Counted from the stretch's first letter, positions 8,788 to 16,804 are shown. The stretch: DNA of 64,000 bases from Cytobacillus solani (GCF_001420595.1 NZ_LJIX01000006.1:1863361-1927360), one strand, 5' to 3'. Notes: generated by a model not told the origin, from the sequence alone. Made by a program: numbers and translations.

Positions 8788-9564
8788 ATGAGAAAGTTAA
8801 TCTGGTCAATCATAATATATATAGTGTTTTATGGATTATTCTCATCAACGCAATTAGCAGTGGCAAGTTTTCAACCAAAAATAAAGTCTGATGAAGTTTT
8901 ATCCATTCAAGTAAACCGTTTAAACGGAGGTACTCGTATATTTAAGTATAGCGATGGATATGAAGAAGTAATCATAGATAAAGTAGTAAAATGGATAAAC
9001 ACATCAAGTTCTACTGAAGGACCAACTGAGTTAGAACTAAAAAACACTCCCATCTCCAAATTGAAAATAAGAATGAAAAACGGGGTAGTTGCAACTATTG
9101 AACCTGCCTATAATTGTATTTCTGAAAAACAAGCGAAGAAATGCACATTAGCTGATGGTGAGGTCATATATACCAAAAATAAAATGAAAGTCCGATTGAA
9201 ATCATTAGAACTGTTTGATTGGATTTTAGTTGGGTGGAAGTTTGAAAGTGTGGGTACTCCAAAAGAGGAGTTGTTTGAAGAAACCTTATATACAAGGTAT
9301 TTTACTTATCTCGACAAAACTTATTCAGACTTTATTATGTGTCCAAAAATAGATAAAATTGAAAGAATAAATGGTGATACAAGGAGACATTTCATCTATA
9401 CAAGTGCGTTAAATTATAGTGCACATCATGGTGACGAACCCTATGACAGAATTCATATTACTTTGACAGATACTCCAGAAAAGGGTGTTAAAATAAACCA
9501 AGTTAGAATTGAAAAAGGTATTTCTGGCAAAGAAAGTCGTATCCAATGTAGACGAGAGAATTAA
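8788..9564 (+). CDS. Secreted hypothetical protein, about 258 aa
   Basis: ATG 8788 is chosen because AAAGGTGG lies 8 nt before it; the in-frame GTG at 8776 overlaps that site. The N-terminus (MRKLIWSIIIYIVFYGLFSS, then TQLAVASFQ) is a signal peptide with likely cleavage after ...AVAS. The mature part is charged and rich in strand-like segments, with four cysteines (NCISEKQAKKCT, MCPKID, IQCRREN). I do not recognise the domain. The gene is monocistronic, ending at a 23-bp bidirectional terminator shared with the convergent DUF3888 gene. Confidence 0.7.
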   Translation: MRKLIWSIIIYIVFYGLFSSTQLAVASFQPKIKSDEVLSIQVNRLNGGTRIFKYSDGYEEVIIDKVVKWINTSSSTEGPTELELKNTPISKLKIRMKNGVVATIEPAYNCISEKQAKKCTLADGEVIYTKNKMKVRLKSLELFDWILVGWKFESVGTPKEELFEETLYTRYFTYLDKTYSDFIMCPKIDKIERINGDTRRHFIYTSALNYSAHHGDEPYDRIHITLTDTPEKGVKINQVRIEKGISGKESRIQCRREN

Positions 9565-9621
9565 AAAAATCAATAAGATAAGGCTATTCTTCAAGAAGAA
9601 GAATAGCCTTATCTTATTGAT
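9562..9621. terminator. Bidirectional terminator, 23-bp perfect stem
   Basis: Stem 9569-9591 pairs perfectly with 9599-9621 around a 7-nt loop (CAAGAAG). An A-run at 9563-9569 supplies the T-run for the minus-strand gene 9720-10154. The hairpin also follows the plus-strand gene ending at 9564. Confidence 0.85.
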
Positions 9622-9719
9622 GTAAAGGACAATTCATGCTAGAGAATTGCACCCTATTTGAACAGGATTCATTCTAAATAAGGTATTGCCAATTTTAAGG
9701 AGGCAATTCTTACAGTTAC

Positions 9720-10154
9720 TTATTCTGATATATGTTTGTAATCCAATACTTCTACATTAAAGCCATGACTACATCCAATTTTTGGACTATCACAAGATGG
9801 AGATACTCTTACTTTAACTAAGTCTTGAGCATATTCAAATGGTTTATAGTTATTATTGGGAACCATAATTTTTATGGACATATCATAAGAATGATTATTG
9901 TTATAAACAATATTAACAATCTTCCGTTGCTGCCAGCCAAAACCTGAAGCTTCTTTTCCTCCATATTCTTTTATTACCCTTTTATCAATAGCTGGAAATA
10001 TAATATCCTGTATAATATCTTCTGGCGTAACATACCAATCTTCTGCATACGGTTTAATTTCCTTTGGTTCTGGAGGCTTAGCACTAACCAAGTAATTTGT
10101 GTCAAACAATAATAAAATCGCTAAAATAACACTTATTTTCTTAATGATTCTCAC
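9720..10154 (-). CDS. DUF3888-family secreted protein
   Basis: 144 aa, with GGAGTGAG just before the ATG at 10154. A signal peptide (MRIIKKISVILAILLLFDTN ... VSAK) is followed by a mature part with EDIIQDIIFPAIDKRVIKEY, the LLxPxIxKxIxxYYG-like core of the DUF3888 family that is common in Bacillus. The C-terminal half has a short C..D.PKIGC disulfide-type pair. Function of the family is unknown; export is predicted. It is monocistronic and convergent with the previous gene. Confidence 0.75.
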   Translation of the reverse strand: MRIIKKISVILAILLLFDTNYLVSAKPPEPKEIKPYAEDWYVTPEDIIQDIIFPAIDKRVIKEYGGKEASGFGWQQRKIVNIVYNNNHSYDMSIKIMVPNNNYKPFEYAQDLVKVRVSPSCDSPKIGCSHGFNVEVLDYKHISE

Positions 10155-10332
10155 TCCAATAGACTTTTTATAGTTAGATTCCGTAATTTTGGAAAAAATT
10201 ATACATTTTCAATGTTTAACTAACATGTTTGTTAGAAATGAGGCGACTGTTCTTATTGAACAAGCGTATCCGTTATTTAAACTACACATCTCAATCCATA
10301 TCAGGTGAATACTACCTATTGAGGTGATACCA

Positions 10333-10735
10333 ATGATATTAAAATTACTTCTTGCTTTAAATATCTTAACAGCATTTAAAATCAGTTATTACTCAAGAAT
10401 GGTCTAATACACCAGCTAAACCTGAAATTAAAAGTATTAATACGGCCTATCCTCAAAACGGGATTTGGGTACAGATTCCAAAAGAAACACATAAAATAAC
10501 GTTTCATGTTGAAGCAGAAAATACTAAAAGTGTCTTATTTTGGTTGATTCCAACAGGGACTCAAACATGGACAGAAAGAAAACTTATTGGATACGACATG
10601 CGAGAAAATCAAAATGATAATATCTTTTCTTTAACTTTGAACATTGATAAGCCATACCTAAATGATCATTTATATATTCAAGTAATTGGTGAAGGGAAAG
10701 TAGCAAATGACATAATTAATTTATCAATGAACTAA
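10333..10735 (+). pseudogene. Frameshifted unknown secreted-protein gene
   Basis: A strong GAGGTGAT site precedes ATG 10333, which starts a signal peptide (MILKLLLALNILTAFK). The frame then stops at 10406-10408. One base shift recovers a long frame (ITQEWSNTPAKPEIKSINTA ... NDIINLSMN, stop 10733-10735). So the gene has a single-nucleotide indel near 10380-10390. The mature part is 71% identical over 93 residues to the truncated reverse copy at 6597-6878, which supports the reconstructed frame. The family is unrecognised. A sequencing error is possible but would have to fall in a short A-rich stretch. Confidence 0.7.
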
Positions 10736-10818
10736 AAAGCTAGTTTATGATCAATCATTCTGCTTATCTAGTTCAATCTGAAAAGGAATATAGCTGCATC
10801 ATCTTTAAACAAAGTATA

Positions 10819-10848
10819 GCATTTCTACAATAAGTGGAATGCCTTTTT
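10819..10848 (+). terminator. Weak terminator after the frameshifted gene
   Basis: GCATTTC (10819-10825) pairs imperfectly with GGAATGC (10836-10842), followed by CTTTTTAT. Confidence 0.45.
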
Positions 10849-10925
10849 ATAAATGGGCGGGAAAAGAAATATTGAATAGAAGGTCGAACAGATATGACCA
10901 ATTCCAACGGAGCCATTGAATAAGA

Positions 10926-10950
10926 AAAGCTGAGCAAAATGCTCAGCTTT
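10926..10950 (-). terminator. Terminator of the small membrane-protein gene
   Basis: Perfect 10-bp stem AAAGCTGAGC / GCTCAGCTTT with loop AAAAT. On the minus strand it continues into TTCTTATTC. Confidence 0.65.
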
Positions 10951-11048
10951 AAATGAAATCGTTTTGACGATTGTGAGGGGGAAAACTAGTCTCCACAATC
11001 ATCCCCACCACCATCGCTTTCCCCGTCGTCAAAACCATCACTGTCTCC

Positions 11049-11258
11049 TTAATCATCGACATCATCGAAAAAATCATTAATAGAATCAATTATGCCTTTA
11101 TTCTGACTTCCATCATCATTCAGATGATAGGCATTTATAAAACTCTCAAACGTAAATACTTGTATAGCCTTTTGTTTGTGTCTCGAAATAAAGTAAATAC
11201 AGATAATTATAATAAAAATTACAAGCAATACGATAGACAGAATTACAATTTTATTCAA
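11049..11258 (-). CDS. Small single-pass membrane protein, acidic tail cut by a stop
   Basis: TTG 11258 is the start: GGAGGGA lies 5 nt upstream, and the frame continuing further upstream lacks a ribosome binding site. The 69-aa product has one hydrophobic helix (VILSIVLLVIFIIIICIYFI, residues 5-24) and a cytoplasmic or extracellular tail ending INDFFDDVDD. After the TAA (11049-11051) the same frame continues as GDSDGFDDGESDGGGDDCGD and then TAG at 10986-10988. That is exactly the Asp/Gly-rich ending usual in such Bacillus small proteins, so a nonsense mutation probably removed about 20 residues. Confidence 0.65.
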   Translation of the reverse strand: MNKIVILSIVLLVIFIIIICIYFISRHKQKAIQVFTFESFINAYHLNDDGSQNKGIIDSINDFFDDVDD

Positions 11259-11596
11259 AACTATCCCTCCATACTTGTCCTGTAATAATATATATGACCT
11301 ATCGTGTTTTAAATTACATATTTTAACAAGCGATTTTCCTATGTGATTTTTTAGTATTGGTACTAAATTAGGGAAGTGAAACAACAAGCTACTCTTTTAT
11401 TCTTTGAACCTCTAAACTGAACCCATAAGTGCATAATTAGCTTCTTTTTTATTAAAGCCAGCCGTTGATGCGAAGAAGAGTTAATGTTTCGAATAGTTCG
11501 TGAAGAAATGTACTTGAAGTAATTAAGTAGGCTACTTTAAGGAAAATTGATAACTCTTTTCTATTTGGGGAAAATTAGAAAAGAGGTGAATTTATT
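11259..11596. other. Divergent intergenic region
   Basis: Between the reverse gene ending leftwards and the forward gene at 11605. It carries the two opposed ribosome binding sites and presumably two promoters. I found no coding frame, and no clear -35/-10 pair could be assigned. Confidence 0.45.
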
Positions 11597-11604
11597 TTGA
11601 AACA

Positions 11605-12030
11605 TTGGGTTTACTGCTCTTTATCATATCCTTTTTTACTTTGGGGTCATTTGAAGTCCACGCCCAACCTAAAGAATGTCCTGTATTAAGTGAATTGAAG
11701 CAAACATCCATTAAGGATAGAAAAGAGGTAATTGAAGAATTAAATACTTTAATACCGAAAACTTATGGAATTGGAATAGATGATTTTCCTGACATATATA
11801 CTAAATGGAATGTTGTAACTGCCAAACCTTTTCTTAAAACAGTTGGTAATAAAGAAGAAGAAGACTATTTTGGAATGGCAAAGACTTTTTGTGGTAAAGA
11901 AATTGCTGAAAAATCATGGCTTGTACGTTTAGATTTCCCGAAAGCACCTGGAGCTAACTTAGCCCAAGGTCAAATATTTTTAGCAAAAAGTAAGGAAAAA
12001 GGATGGTTTGTTTGGTTTCAATACCATTAA
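11605..12030 (+). CDS. Secreted hypothetical protein, start uncertain or frameshifted
   Basis: About 141 aa with a signal peptide (LLLFIISFFTLGSFEVHAQ) and a mature domain containing two cysteines (KECPVLSEL, AKTFCGKE) and a C-terminal KGWFVWFQYH. The family is not recognised. The best site, AGAGGTGA (11582-11589), is correctly spaced for TTG 11597, whose frame reads MKHWV and is one base out of register with the body. TTG 11605 is in frame but too far from the site. Either translation begins inefficiently or a one-base deletion near 11605 has damaged the gene. A terminator follows. Confidence 0.55.
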   Translation: MGLLLFIISFFTLGSFEVHAQPKECPVLSELKQTSIKDRKEVIEELNTLIPKTYGIGIDDFPDIYTKWNVVTAKPFLKTVGNKEEEDYFGMAKTFCGKEIAEKSWLVRLDFPKAPGANLAQGQIFLAKSKEKGWFVWFQYH

Positions 12031-12058
12031 ACTGCTATTCATTATTTAACTAACGGGT

Positions 12059-12087
12059 GCGATTGCTCAACGGGGCAGTCGCTTTTT
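12059..12087 (+). terminator. Intrinsic terminator
   Basis: Stem GCGATTGCTC / GGGCAGTCGC (with two G-T pairs) around AACG, followed by TTTTTC. It terminates the secreted-protein gene ending at 12030. Confidence 0.75.
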
Positions 12088-12193
12088 CAGCTAACAGAAA
12101 GATTAGTTTAATGTAAAATAATCACAAAATATCCATTTCTGTGCTAAAGTAAGAATAATGATAATCCTTAACTTTCTGAAAGGAAGTGACCAG

Positions 12194-12532
12194 ATGAAGC
12201 TAAATCGATACCCCCGTCCAACAGAACATTATGATAAACAACTTCACCAAGTTGATGAACAAATTTGTGCTTTATTAAAACAGCGAAAAGAGCTTTCAAA
12301 CAATAATCGAATTAATCGACGCAATAATAATACGTTTGAACTGTTTATAAGCAAGCAATATGATTGTTGGCTGAAACGAGCAGGGGGGTCAATAGGTCAT
12401 TTAACATACCATTTCATTGTTTCACCAACGTTACCAGATGATATTTCAGAAATTGATTTAGTATTTAAAGAATATAGCGACACTATAAAGGATAAACCAA
12501 CAGGTCTTGAAATTGTAATGAATTTAGAGTGA
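12194..12532 (+). CDS. Hypothetical protein of a Bacillus family, probably internally deleted
   Basis: 112 aa; GAAAGGAAGTGA fits ATG 12194. The N-terminal third (YPRPTEHYDKQLHQVDEQIC, ALLKQRKELSNNN) and the C-terminal third (SGGHLxYxFIVSPxLPDD-like, KDKPTGLEIVMNLE) are each typical of a soluble Bacillus family. Members, as I recall them, are roughly 160-180 aa. Here they are joined by a short atypical RINRRNNNTFELFI link, suggesting an in-frame loss of the middle. No function is known. The recalled family length is the weak point of this reading. Confidence 0.6.
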   Translation: MKLNRYPRPTEHYDKQLHQVDEQICALLKQRKELSNNNRINRRNNNTFELFISKQYDCWLKRAGGSIGHLTYHFIVSPTLPDDISEIDLVFKEYSDTIKDKPTGLEIVMNLE

Positions 12533-12592
12533 CTTCTCTTACGGGTACTTTAGCAAAATTCTGAGGAACTATTTTTTTTTGAAGTTCTTCAA

Positions 12593-12615
12593 TATTCCAT
12601 AAACGGGCGCTTCTC
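12593..12615 (+). repeat. Dispersed motif copy 3
   Basis: TATTCCATAAACGGGCGCTT matches the core of 2012-2034 (TTATTCCACAAACGGGCGCT). It lies between two genes and has no coding potential. Confidence 0.45.
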
Positions 12616-12794
12616 TGAAATAAGGAAAGCGTCTTTCTTCATGAAAAGTACCATTTAATGGAGGAAGAATTTCAAGAAAAATTGAATACTTAATGTAAAG
12701 AAAGTATGGTGTTCATGTAAGTTTGTACTTTAATTAACGGTGCAGATTTAAAATTCAAATAAAATAATTGTTATTTTTTTTAGGAGGTGTTTAA

Positions 12795-13007
12795 ATGCAC
12801 TATAACAAAGAAACACCTGAACAAAAAAGAGAGAGATTAAGGCAAGAGGAAACGAAAAGAAATCCAACGGGAAATTTGAACGATGCTTTCAATAGAGCAA
12901 ACAGCGGAAGTCTTATGGATTTAGTAGAAAGTTTTGGGTGGAAAGGAACTGGGATACTTATCCTTGTATTCATAATAGGTTTTATAATTGCATCATTTTT
13001 CTTCTAG
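12795..13007 (+). CDS. DUF6366-family small membrane protein
   Basis: 70 aa with a textbook AGGAGGTG site 7 nt before ATG. The sequence ETPEQKRERLRQEETKRNPTG, then NLNDAFNRANSG and GWKGTGILILVFIIGFIIAS, is characteristic of DUF6366. It has a charged helical N-terminus and one C-terminal membrane helix (residues about 50-69). The family is widespread in Bacillus, and its function is unknown. It is probably monocistronic. Confidence 0.8.
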   Translation: MHYNKETPEQKRERLRQEETKRNPTGNLNDAFNRANSGSLMDLVESFGWKGTGILILVFIIGFIIASFFF

Positions 13008-13454
13008 TAACGGGTAGTTTGATAAACAACAGGAATTACGAATTACCATCAAAACATGATAGTTACTACAACTGCCAATCGGTAGCATTTTTCAAATATT
13101 AAAGAATCAAAGTCTCGCATAAATTCATCTACATCTTTTTCTTCTATTTTTGCTTATAACGCCAGTGTCTTCGCTGAAATTTGAAAATTATCATTCGAAA
13201 TTTCAATATTTGCTGAGGTATTGATTTTTTAGATTGAATGATTGCAATTAGGGGTTACTTTTGCTTTTTACGGTTTGATTAGACTGGAAAAAGGTTGGAA
13301 TGAAAATAATTCCTTCTTCAAGTAAAGGGTGCCTGTGAAAAAGATCCAGCTGCCAATTAGGCAGCTATTTCTTTTTCACTAAAGAAGCAGGTTAGCACAA
13401 AAATAAAATAGATTTTTATGGTAAAGTAAAGAAGAAGATAAAAGGGGGAGGAAC
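13008..13454. other. Intergenic region with a decayed reverse-strand frame
   Basis: On the minus strand, from about 13215 to 13049, a frame reads INTSANIEISNDNFQISAKT, a stop, then KIEEKDVDEFMRDFDSLIFE and a second stop. It looks like a gene fragment, unrecognised. A hairpin lies at 13348-13378. Nothing else was found. Confidence 0.4.
13348..13378 (+). terminator. Hairpin with T-rich tail
   Basis: AGCTGCC / GGCAGCT (13348-13354 / 13360-13366) around AATTA, then ATTTCTTTTTC. Flanking GAAAAAG and CTTTTTC extend the stem. The upstream gene it served is no longer intact. Confidence 0.6.
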
Positions 13455-13688
13455 ATGGAAAGAACTTTAATAAAAACAGCTATTTATTCCTTTATTATTT
13501 CTTTTTCAGCATTGTTGGTATTGGTTAATAGAGCGGGAACATCGGAAGATTTTAATGGAATGCGTTCAAGTTGGGAAATTCCTTATCCAGACTTTTTCTT
13601 TATGATTCTGGAATACTCTATAATGATTACATTCATCATGGTCATAATTGTATTTTTGATTAAGAGGTTCAAAAAACGTAAACGATAG
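13455..13688 (+). CDS. Small two-helix membrane protein
   Basis: 77 aa with GGGGGAGG just before ATG. Two hydrophobic helices (residues about 8-24 and 48-68, the latter FFFMILEYSIMITFIMVIIV) flank a short extracytoplasmic loop (NRAGTSEDFNGMRSSWEIPY). The protein ends in the basic tail KRFKKRKR, which should stay in the cytoplasm. The family is not recognised. The ribosome binding site, the regular topology and the upstream hairpin support it as real. Confidence 0.65.
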   Translation: MERTLIKTAIYSFIISFSALLVLVNRAGTSEDFNGMRSSWEIPYPDFFFMILEYSIMITFIMVIIVFLIKRFKKRKR

Positions 13689-13835
13689 AAGATTTTAACT
13701 AAACCAGCTAATAGTTTGTCAATATTTTTCAATAAAACTTAAAATACTTCACGCTATACTAAATATGCGCATACCAAATAACCTTCCAAGGTTCTGTGGT
13801 TGGAAAGATTTAGATTGTTTAGTTATATTTTTATA

Positions 13836-14296
13836 CTAGACTAGATCTTTGAAAATCGATTTACTTTTTAAAAACGCATAAATCCATTGTAAGAGTTTAT
13901 TGGCACATGCGATCACAGCTACTTTGAAGGGTTTTCCTTCTTCACGTTTCTTATCATAAACACTCGTAATCTCATGTTACGAGGAATTATTTCATCTGTC
14001 GTTTTCTGCTTGCGACAATCACGAATGGCGCATTTAACGGCCATATACAAGGCATGTCGTAACCTACTGGAGCCTCTTTTAGTAATTCGATTTTGAGTAC
14101 CTTTGAATGTTCCAGATTCAAAGATGCTTGGATCAAGTCCTGCAAATGCGACAAGTTTCTTTGGGTGATTAAACCGATCAATTTCCCCTATTTCAGAAAT
14201 AATCGTTGCCGCGATTTTTTCACCGATACCGGGGATGGATTGGATAATCTTATATTCTTCAATAATTTTTGCTAAAACATCTATCTCATCTTTTTA
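13836..14296 (-). mobile_element. IS110-family transposase remnant, C-terminal part
   Basis: The reverse strand reads IIQSIPGIGEKIAATIISEI, then FNHPKKLVAFAGLDPSIFES and NRITKRGSSRLRHALYMA. This is the helix-hairpin-helix/Transposase_20 half of IS110/IS1111-type recombinases, including the catalytic-serine region. The last third (YDKKREEGKPFKVAVIACAN, ending IFKDLV at the stop 13836-13838) is in another frame, so there is an indel near 13975. The N-terminal DEDD half is absent. It is a dead relic showing past insertion in this region. Confidence 0.85.
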
Positions 14297-14457
14297 AAAA
14301 TTTGTTAGGTTAGATATTACTCAGAAGTAAACTTTAAAAACTATGAGACTTAATCATTGAATTTACATTATTCAGCTCCCCATCTAATCATAGTTTTAAC
14401 TTTAATATAGTAATATTTTCTGGTCTATTACATAAAATAATAGGGGAGATGATTTTA

Positions 14458-15591
14458 ATGATAAAAATTATTAAATTTAGTGAAAAGAAAATTGAAAGAT
14501 CGATATTTTTCTTAATTGTTTTTAGCTCCCTAATATTTATTTTAATTCTTAATTTGCAACTAGGCTCTAGCACATTGGAAAAATTGATTAGAGACATTGA
14601 ATCAGATGATATGTTTCTTTCTTCAATGAGTTCTGTAAATCATATATTTATTAATGAAAATAACGACCCACTAAATCTAAAAAATCTAACTGATATATTT
14701 TTCTCATTAGCGTCAAGTATTAGAACAACTGATCACCGATCATTCATAAGAAATGGGCTACCTGGTTTATCTTACTATGATACCGAAATTGTTGTTGCCG
14801 GAGAAGGAACTGACCTTACAACTTTGCCATATGAATCAACACCTCCAATAGAAGTTCTTATGAAAGAAATGGAAGTGATAGAAGAAAATTTAAAAGAGAA
14901 TACTCCTCCGAATAACACAGTATTACCCTCACCAAAAGATAGTAATATTTTCGTCTATCATACTCATAATGTGGAATCATTTCTACCACTACTAAAAAAC
15001 GCAACAACCCCAAAAGAGGCAATAACATCGAATGAAAGAGCAAATGTAGTTGGTTTAGGAAAATATTTAACAGCTAAATTACTTAACAATGGTTTAAAAG
15101 TCTATCATGATACAACAAATATTAATCAAGAACTGTTAAATAGGGGATGGAAGTATTCTGCTTCATATGCAGTATCAAATGAGATAGTGAATACCGCAAC
15201 ATCAAATTACCCCAATTTAGAGTATTTTATTGATATACACCGTGATTCAGCACGTAAAGAAAAGACAACAAAAATAATAGAGGGAAAATCGTATGCTAAA
15301 CTCTATTTCATTGTTGGTAAAGAGAATGAAGATTACAAAAAGAATTTGGCTTTTGCAGAAAAACTTAATACTGAGATTGAGAATAAATATCCTGGAATAA
15401 GTAGAGGGGTTTTCTTAAAAACTACAGCTGATGGAAATGGTGTGTATAATCAGGACGTATCTGATCGTGCAATATTAATTGAAGTAGGGGGAGTTGATAA
15501 TAATCTCGATGAATTAAATAGGACAATAGATATATTTGCAGAAGTATTTACAGATGTTTACTGGGAAGAGAATGGGGGAATGAAGGAATGA
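14458..15591 (+). CDS. SpoIIP-family peptidoglycan hydrolase
   Basis: 377 aa. ATG 14458 lies 9 nt after AGGGGAG; ATG 14449 overlaps it. The N-terminus has one membrane helix (about residues 20-40), then a linker, then a SpoIIP domain from about residue 160 to the end. It holds the metal-binding and catalytic signature: YHTHNVES (H168, H170, E173), DIHRDS (H261) and LIEVGG (E342), plus NGVYNQDVS. SpoIIP is an amidase/endopeptidase that thins septal peptidoglycan at engulfment, working with SpoIID. The usual gpr-spoIIP locus is not here, so this is probably a second paralog. It overlaps the next small gene (ATGA). Confidence 0.85.
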   Translation: MIKIIKFSEKKIERSIFFLIVFSSLIFILILNLQLGSSTLEKLIRDIESDDMFLSSMSSVNHIFINENNDPLNLKNLTDIFFSLASSIRTTDHRSFIRNGLPGLSYYDTEIVVAGEGTDLTTLPYESTPPIEVLMKEMEVIEENLKENTPPNNTVLPSPKDSNIFVYHTHNVESFLPLLKNATTPKEAITSNERANVVGLGKYLTAKLLNNGLKVYHDTTNINQELLNRGWKYSASYAVSNEIVNTATSNYPNLEYFIDIHRDSARKEKTTKIIEGKSYAKLYFIVGKENEDYKKNLAFAEKLNTEIENKYPGISRGVFLKTTADGNGVYNQDVSDRAILIEVGGVDNNLDELNRTIDIFAEVFTDVYWEENGGMKE

Positions 15592-15770
15592 AAAAATTGT
15601 ATAACTTTCCTTCATCTATTAATTGGCTAATTTTCACACTTGTTTTTACAATAATACTTTTATCCATTTTTGATATATCTATTATAACAATAGCAGGTTT
15701 TATATCAGGTGTAATTTTAGCAATAGTAAATTTATACAATGAGGAATTTAGAAAAGAAAGAAACCAATAA
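15588..15770 (+). CDS. Small membrane protein coupled to the SpoIIP-like gene
   Basis: 60 aa. Its ATG overlaps the SpoIIP-like stop (ATGA), with GGGGGAATGAAGGA upstream, so it is translationally coupled. It has two hydrophobic helices (SSINWLIFTLVFTIILLSIF and IITIAGFISGVILAIVNLYN) and a charged end (EEFRKERNQ). Unknown family. The coupling suggests a membrane partner or regulator of the hydrolase (inference). Confidence 0.7.
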   Translation: MKKLYNFPSSINWLIFTLVFTIILLSIFDISIITIAGFISGVILAIVNLYNEEFRKERNQ

Positions 15771-16075
15771 TGTGATAGTTATATTCTGTTCAACAACCTT
15801 TACTTAAACAGTCTTGTAGTGATATACAGGATTTTTTTATTCCACAATGCATAGTAATGAGAGTAACCGAATTTTTTATAATATCAAACCTAAATCTACT
15901 GAATCAGATTCCATTTTGAACAATTTTTTAAAATGGATACTTTTTATTTTGAGTGACAAAAAAGTTTGTAGGAGGTCTTTGATCAAACTTTATTTTAAAG
16001 AAACACAATATGACTCGAATCCAACTCACTTAACAAACATACGTTCGCATAATTAGTGATAAGGAGTTGATTCGG
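15771..16075. other. Intergenic region with motif copy 4
   Basis: Holds the motif at 15821-15849 (GATATACAGGATTTTTTTAT, then TCCACAATG). A 69-codon frame beginning at the motif's ATG (15847) has no ribosome binding site and no recognisable features. Confidence 0.4.
15821..15849 (+). repeat. Dispersed motif copy 4
   Basis: GATATACAGGATTTTTTTAT, then TCCACAATG; it closely matches 8552-8580. It lacks the hairpin seen in copy 2. Confidence 0.45.
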
Positions 16076-16401
16076 ATGATTCGTGATCGCGGATTGAAAA
16101 ATGGTAGGCTGCTAGTTTTTTTCCCAGCAATGGACGATGAAAAGGGGATATACCATTATGATACTAAAGTGAAAAGCCAACCTTAGATGAAAAAGAAATT
16201 GAAGACATAAATATTATTGTCATGAATTCACTAAACTACACATTGCCTATAAAAGTAACTATTTGACGTAATGGCCTTTTTATTAATTTTATAGGTATAG
16301 TTGGTAAAGTTGACCCGATAAAGTTGTGCATACTAATGGAGATTAACAAAAATACCGAAAGTATAATGATCAATGATATTACTGGTGTGGAGAGGATTTA
16401 A
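16076..16401 (+). pseudogene. YolD-like gene with frameshifts
   Basis: A good AAGGAG site precedes ATG 16076 (MIRDRGLK, the YolD start). The frame stops at a TAG just before 16188. A shifted frame then gives PTLDEKEIEDINIIVMNSLN, a stop at 16264-16266, and finally GIVGKVDP ... INDITGVERI ending at TAA 16399-16401. These are the expected N-terminal, middle and C-terminal YolD motifs, so at least two indels or stops have occurred. YolD proteins usually accompany UvrX/Y-family polymerases or phage genes; none is here. The YhjD-like gene starts 2 nt after the stop. Confidence 0.7.
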
Positions 16402-16403
16402 GG

Positions 16404-16763
16404 ATGATCAGGATACCTAATGAGGATAGAGATATAATCGAGCAAGCTATGTATTTACCTATGTTTCTTACCGTGTTGGAAAAAGATCGAAATATTATAG
16501 ATAAAGCACCATTTATATTAAAGGAGCCTTATCTAAATCTTGTGGAGGAAACAATAAGAGCTGTACAAAAGGATTTAAAAGTTGTTAAGGATAAGATGCG
16601 GCAGAAGAATATGAAGGTTCAGCAAATTGGTCATGACGAAGCATTTACGATGTATTCATTTTTATATGAAGGTTTTGAAGAGCAACATAATTACTTTAAT
16701 CCAATGATACGTAACAAAGTACATGAATTAATGGAGCATTATTTGTATAACCGTTTTAAATAA
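16404..16763 (+). CDS. YhjD-like conserved protein
   Basis: 119 aa. The site GGAGAGGAT inside the YolD stop region fits ATG 16404, so it was the second gene of a yolD-type operon. Features of the Bacillus YhjD family: MIRIPNEDRDIIEQA, YLPMFLTVLEKDR, FILKEPYLNLVEETI, and the C-terminal EGFEEQHNYFNPMIRNKV with a HELMEHYLYNRF end. It is soluble, all-helical and cytoplasmic, of unknown function. Its own promoter is not visible, so loss of YolD need not abolish its transcription. Confidence 0.75.
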   Translation: MIRIPNEDRDIIEQAMYLPMFLTVLEKDRNIIDKAPFILKEPYLNLVEETIRAVQKDLKVVKDKMRQKNMKVQQIGHDEAFTMYSFLYEGFEEQHNYFNPMIRNKVHELMEHYLYNRFK

Positions 16764-16804
16764 AATCCCTCTAGTTGCTATGTAATGGCACACCAGAGGG
16801 ATTT
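16763..16804 (+). terminator. Terminator of the yolD/yhjD-like pair
   Basis: AAATCCCTCT (16763-16772) pairs with AGAGGGATTT (16795-16804) across a 22-nt loop. The tail is only weakly T-rich. Confidence 0.6.

Noticed and set aside
15847-16056. 69-codon frame starting inside the dispersed motif
   Set aside because: No ribosome binding site, composition typical of AT-rich non-coding DNA, no recognisable domain.
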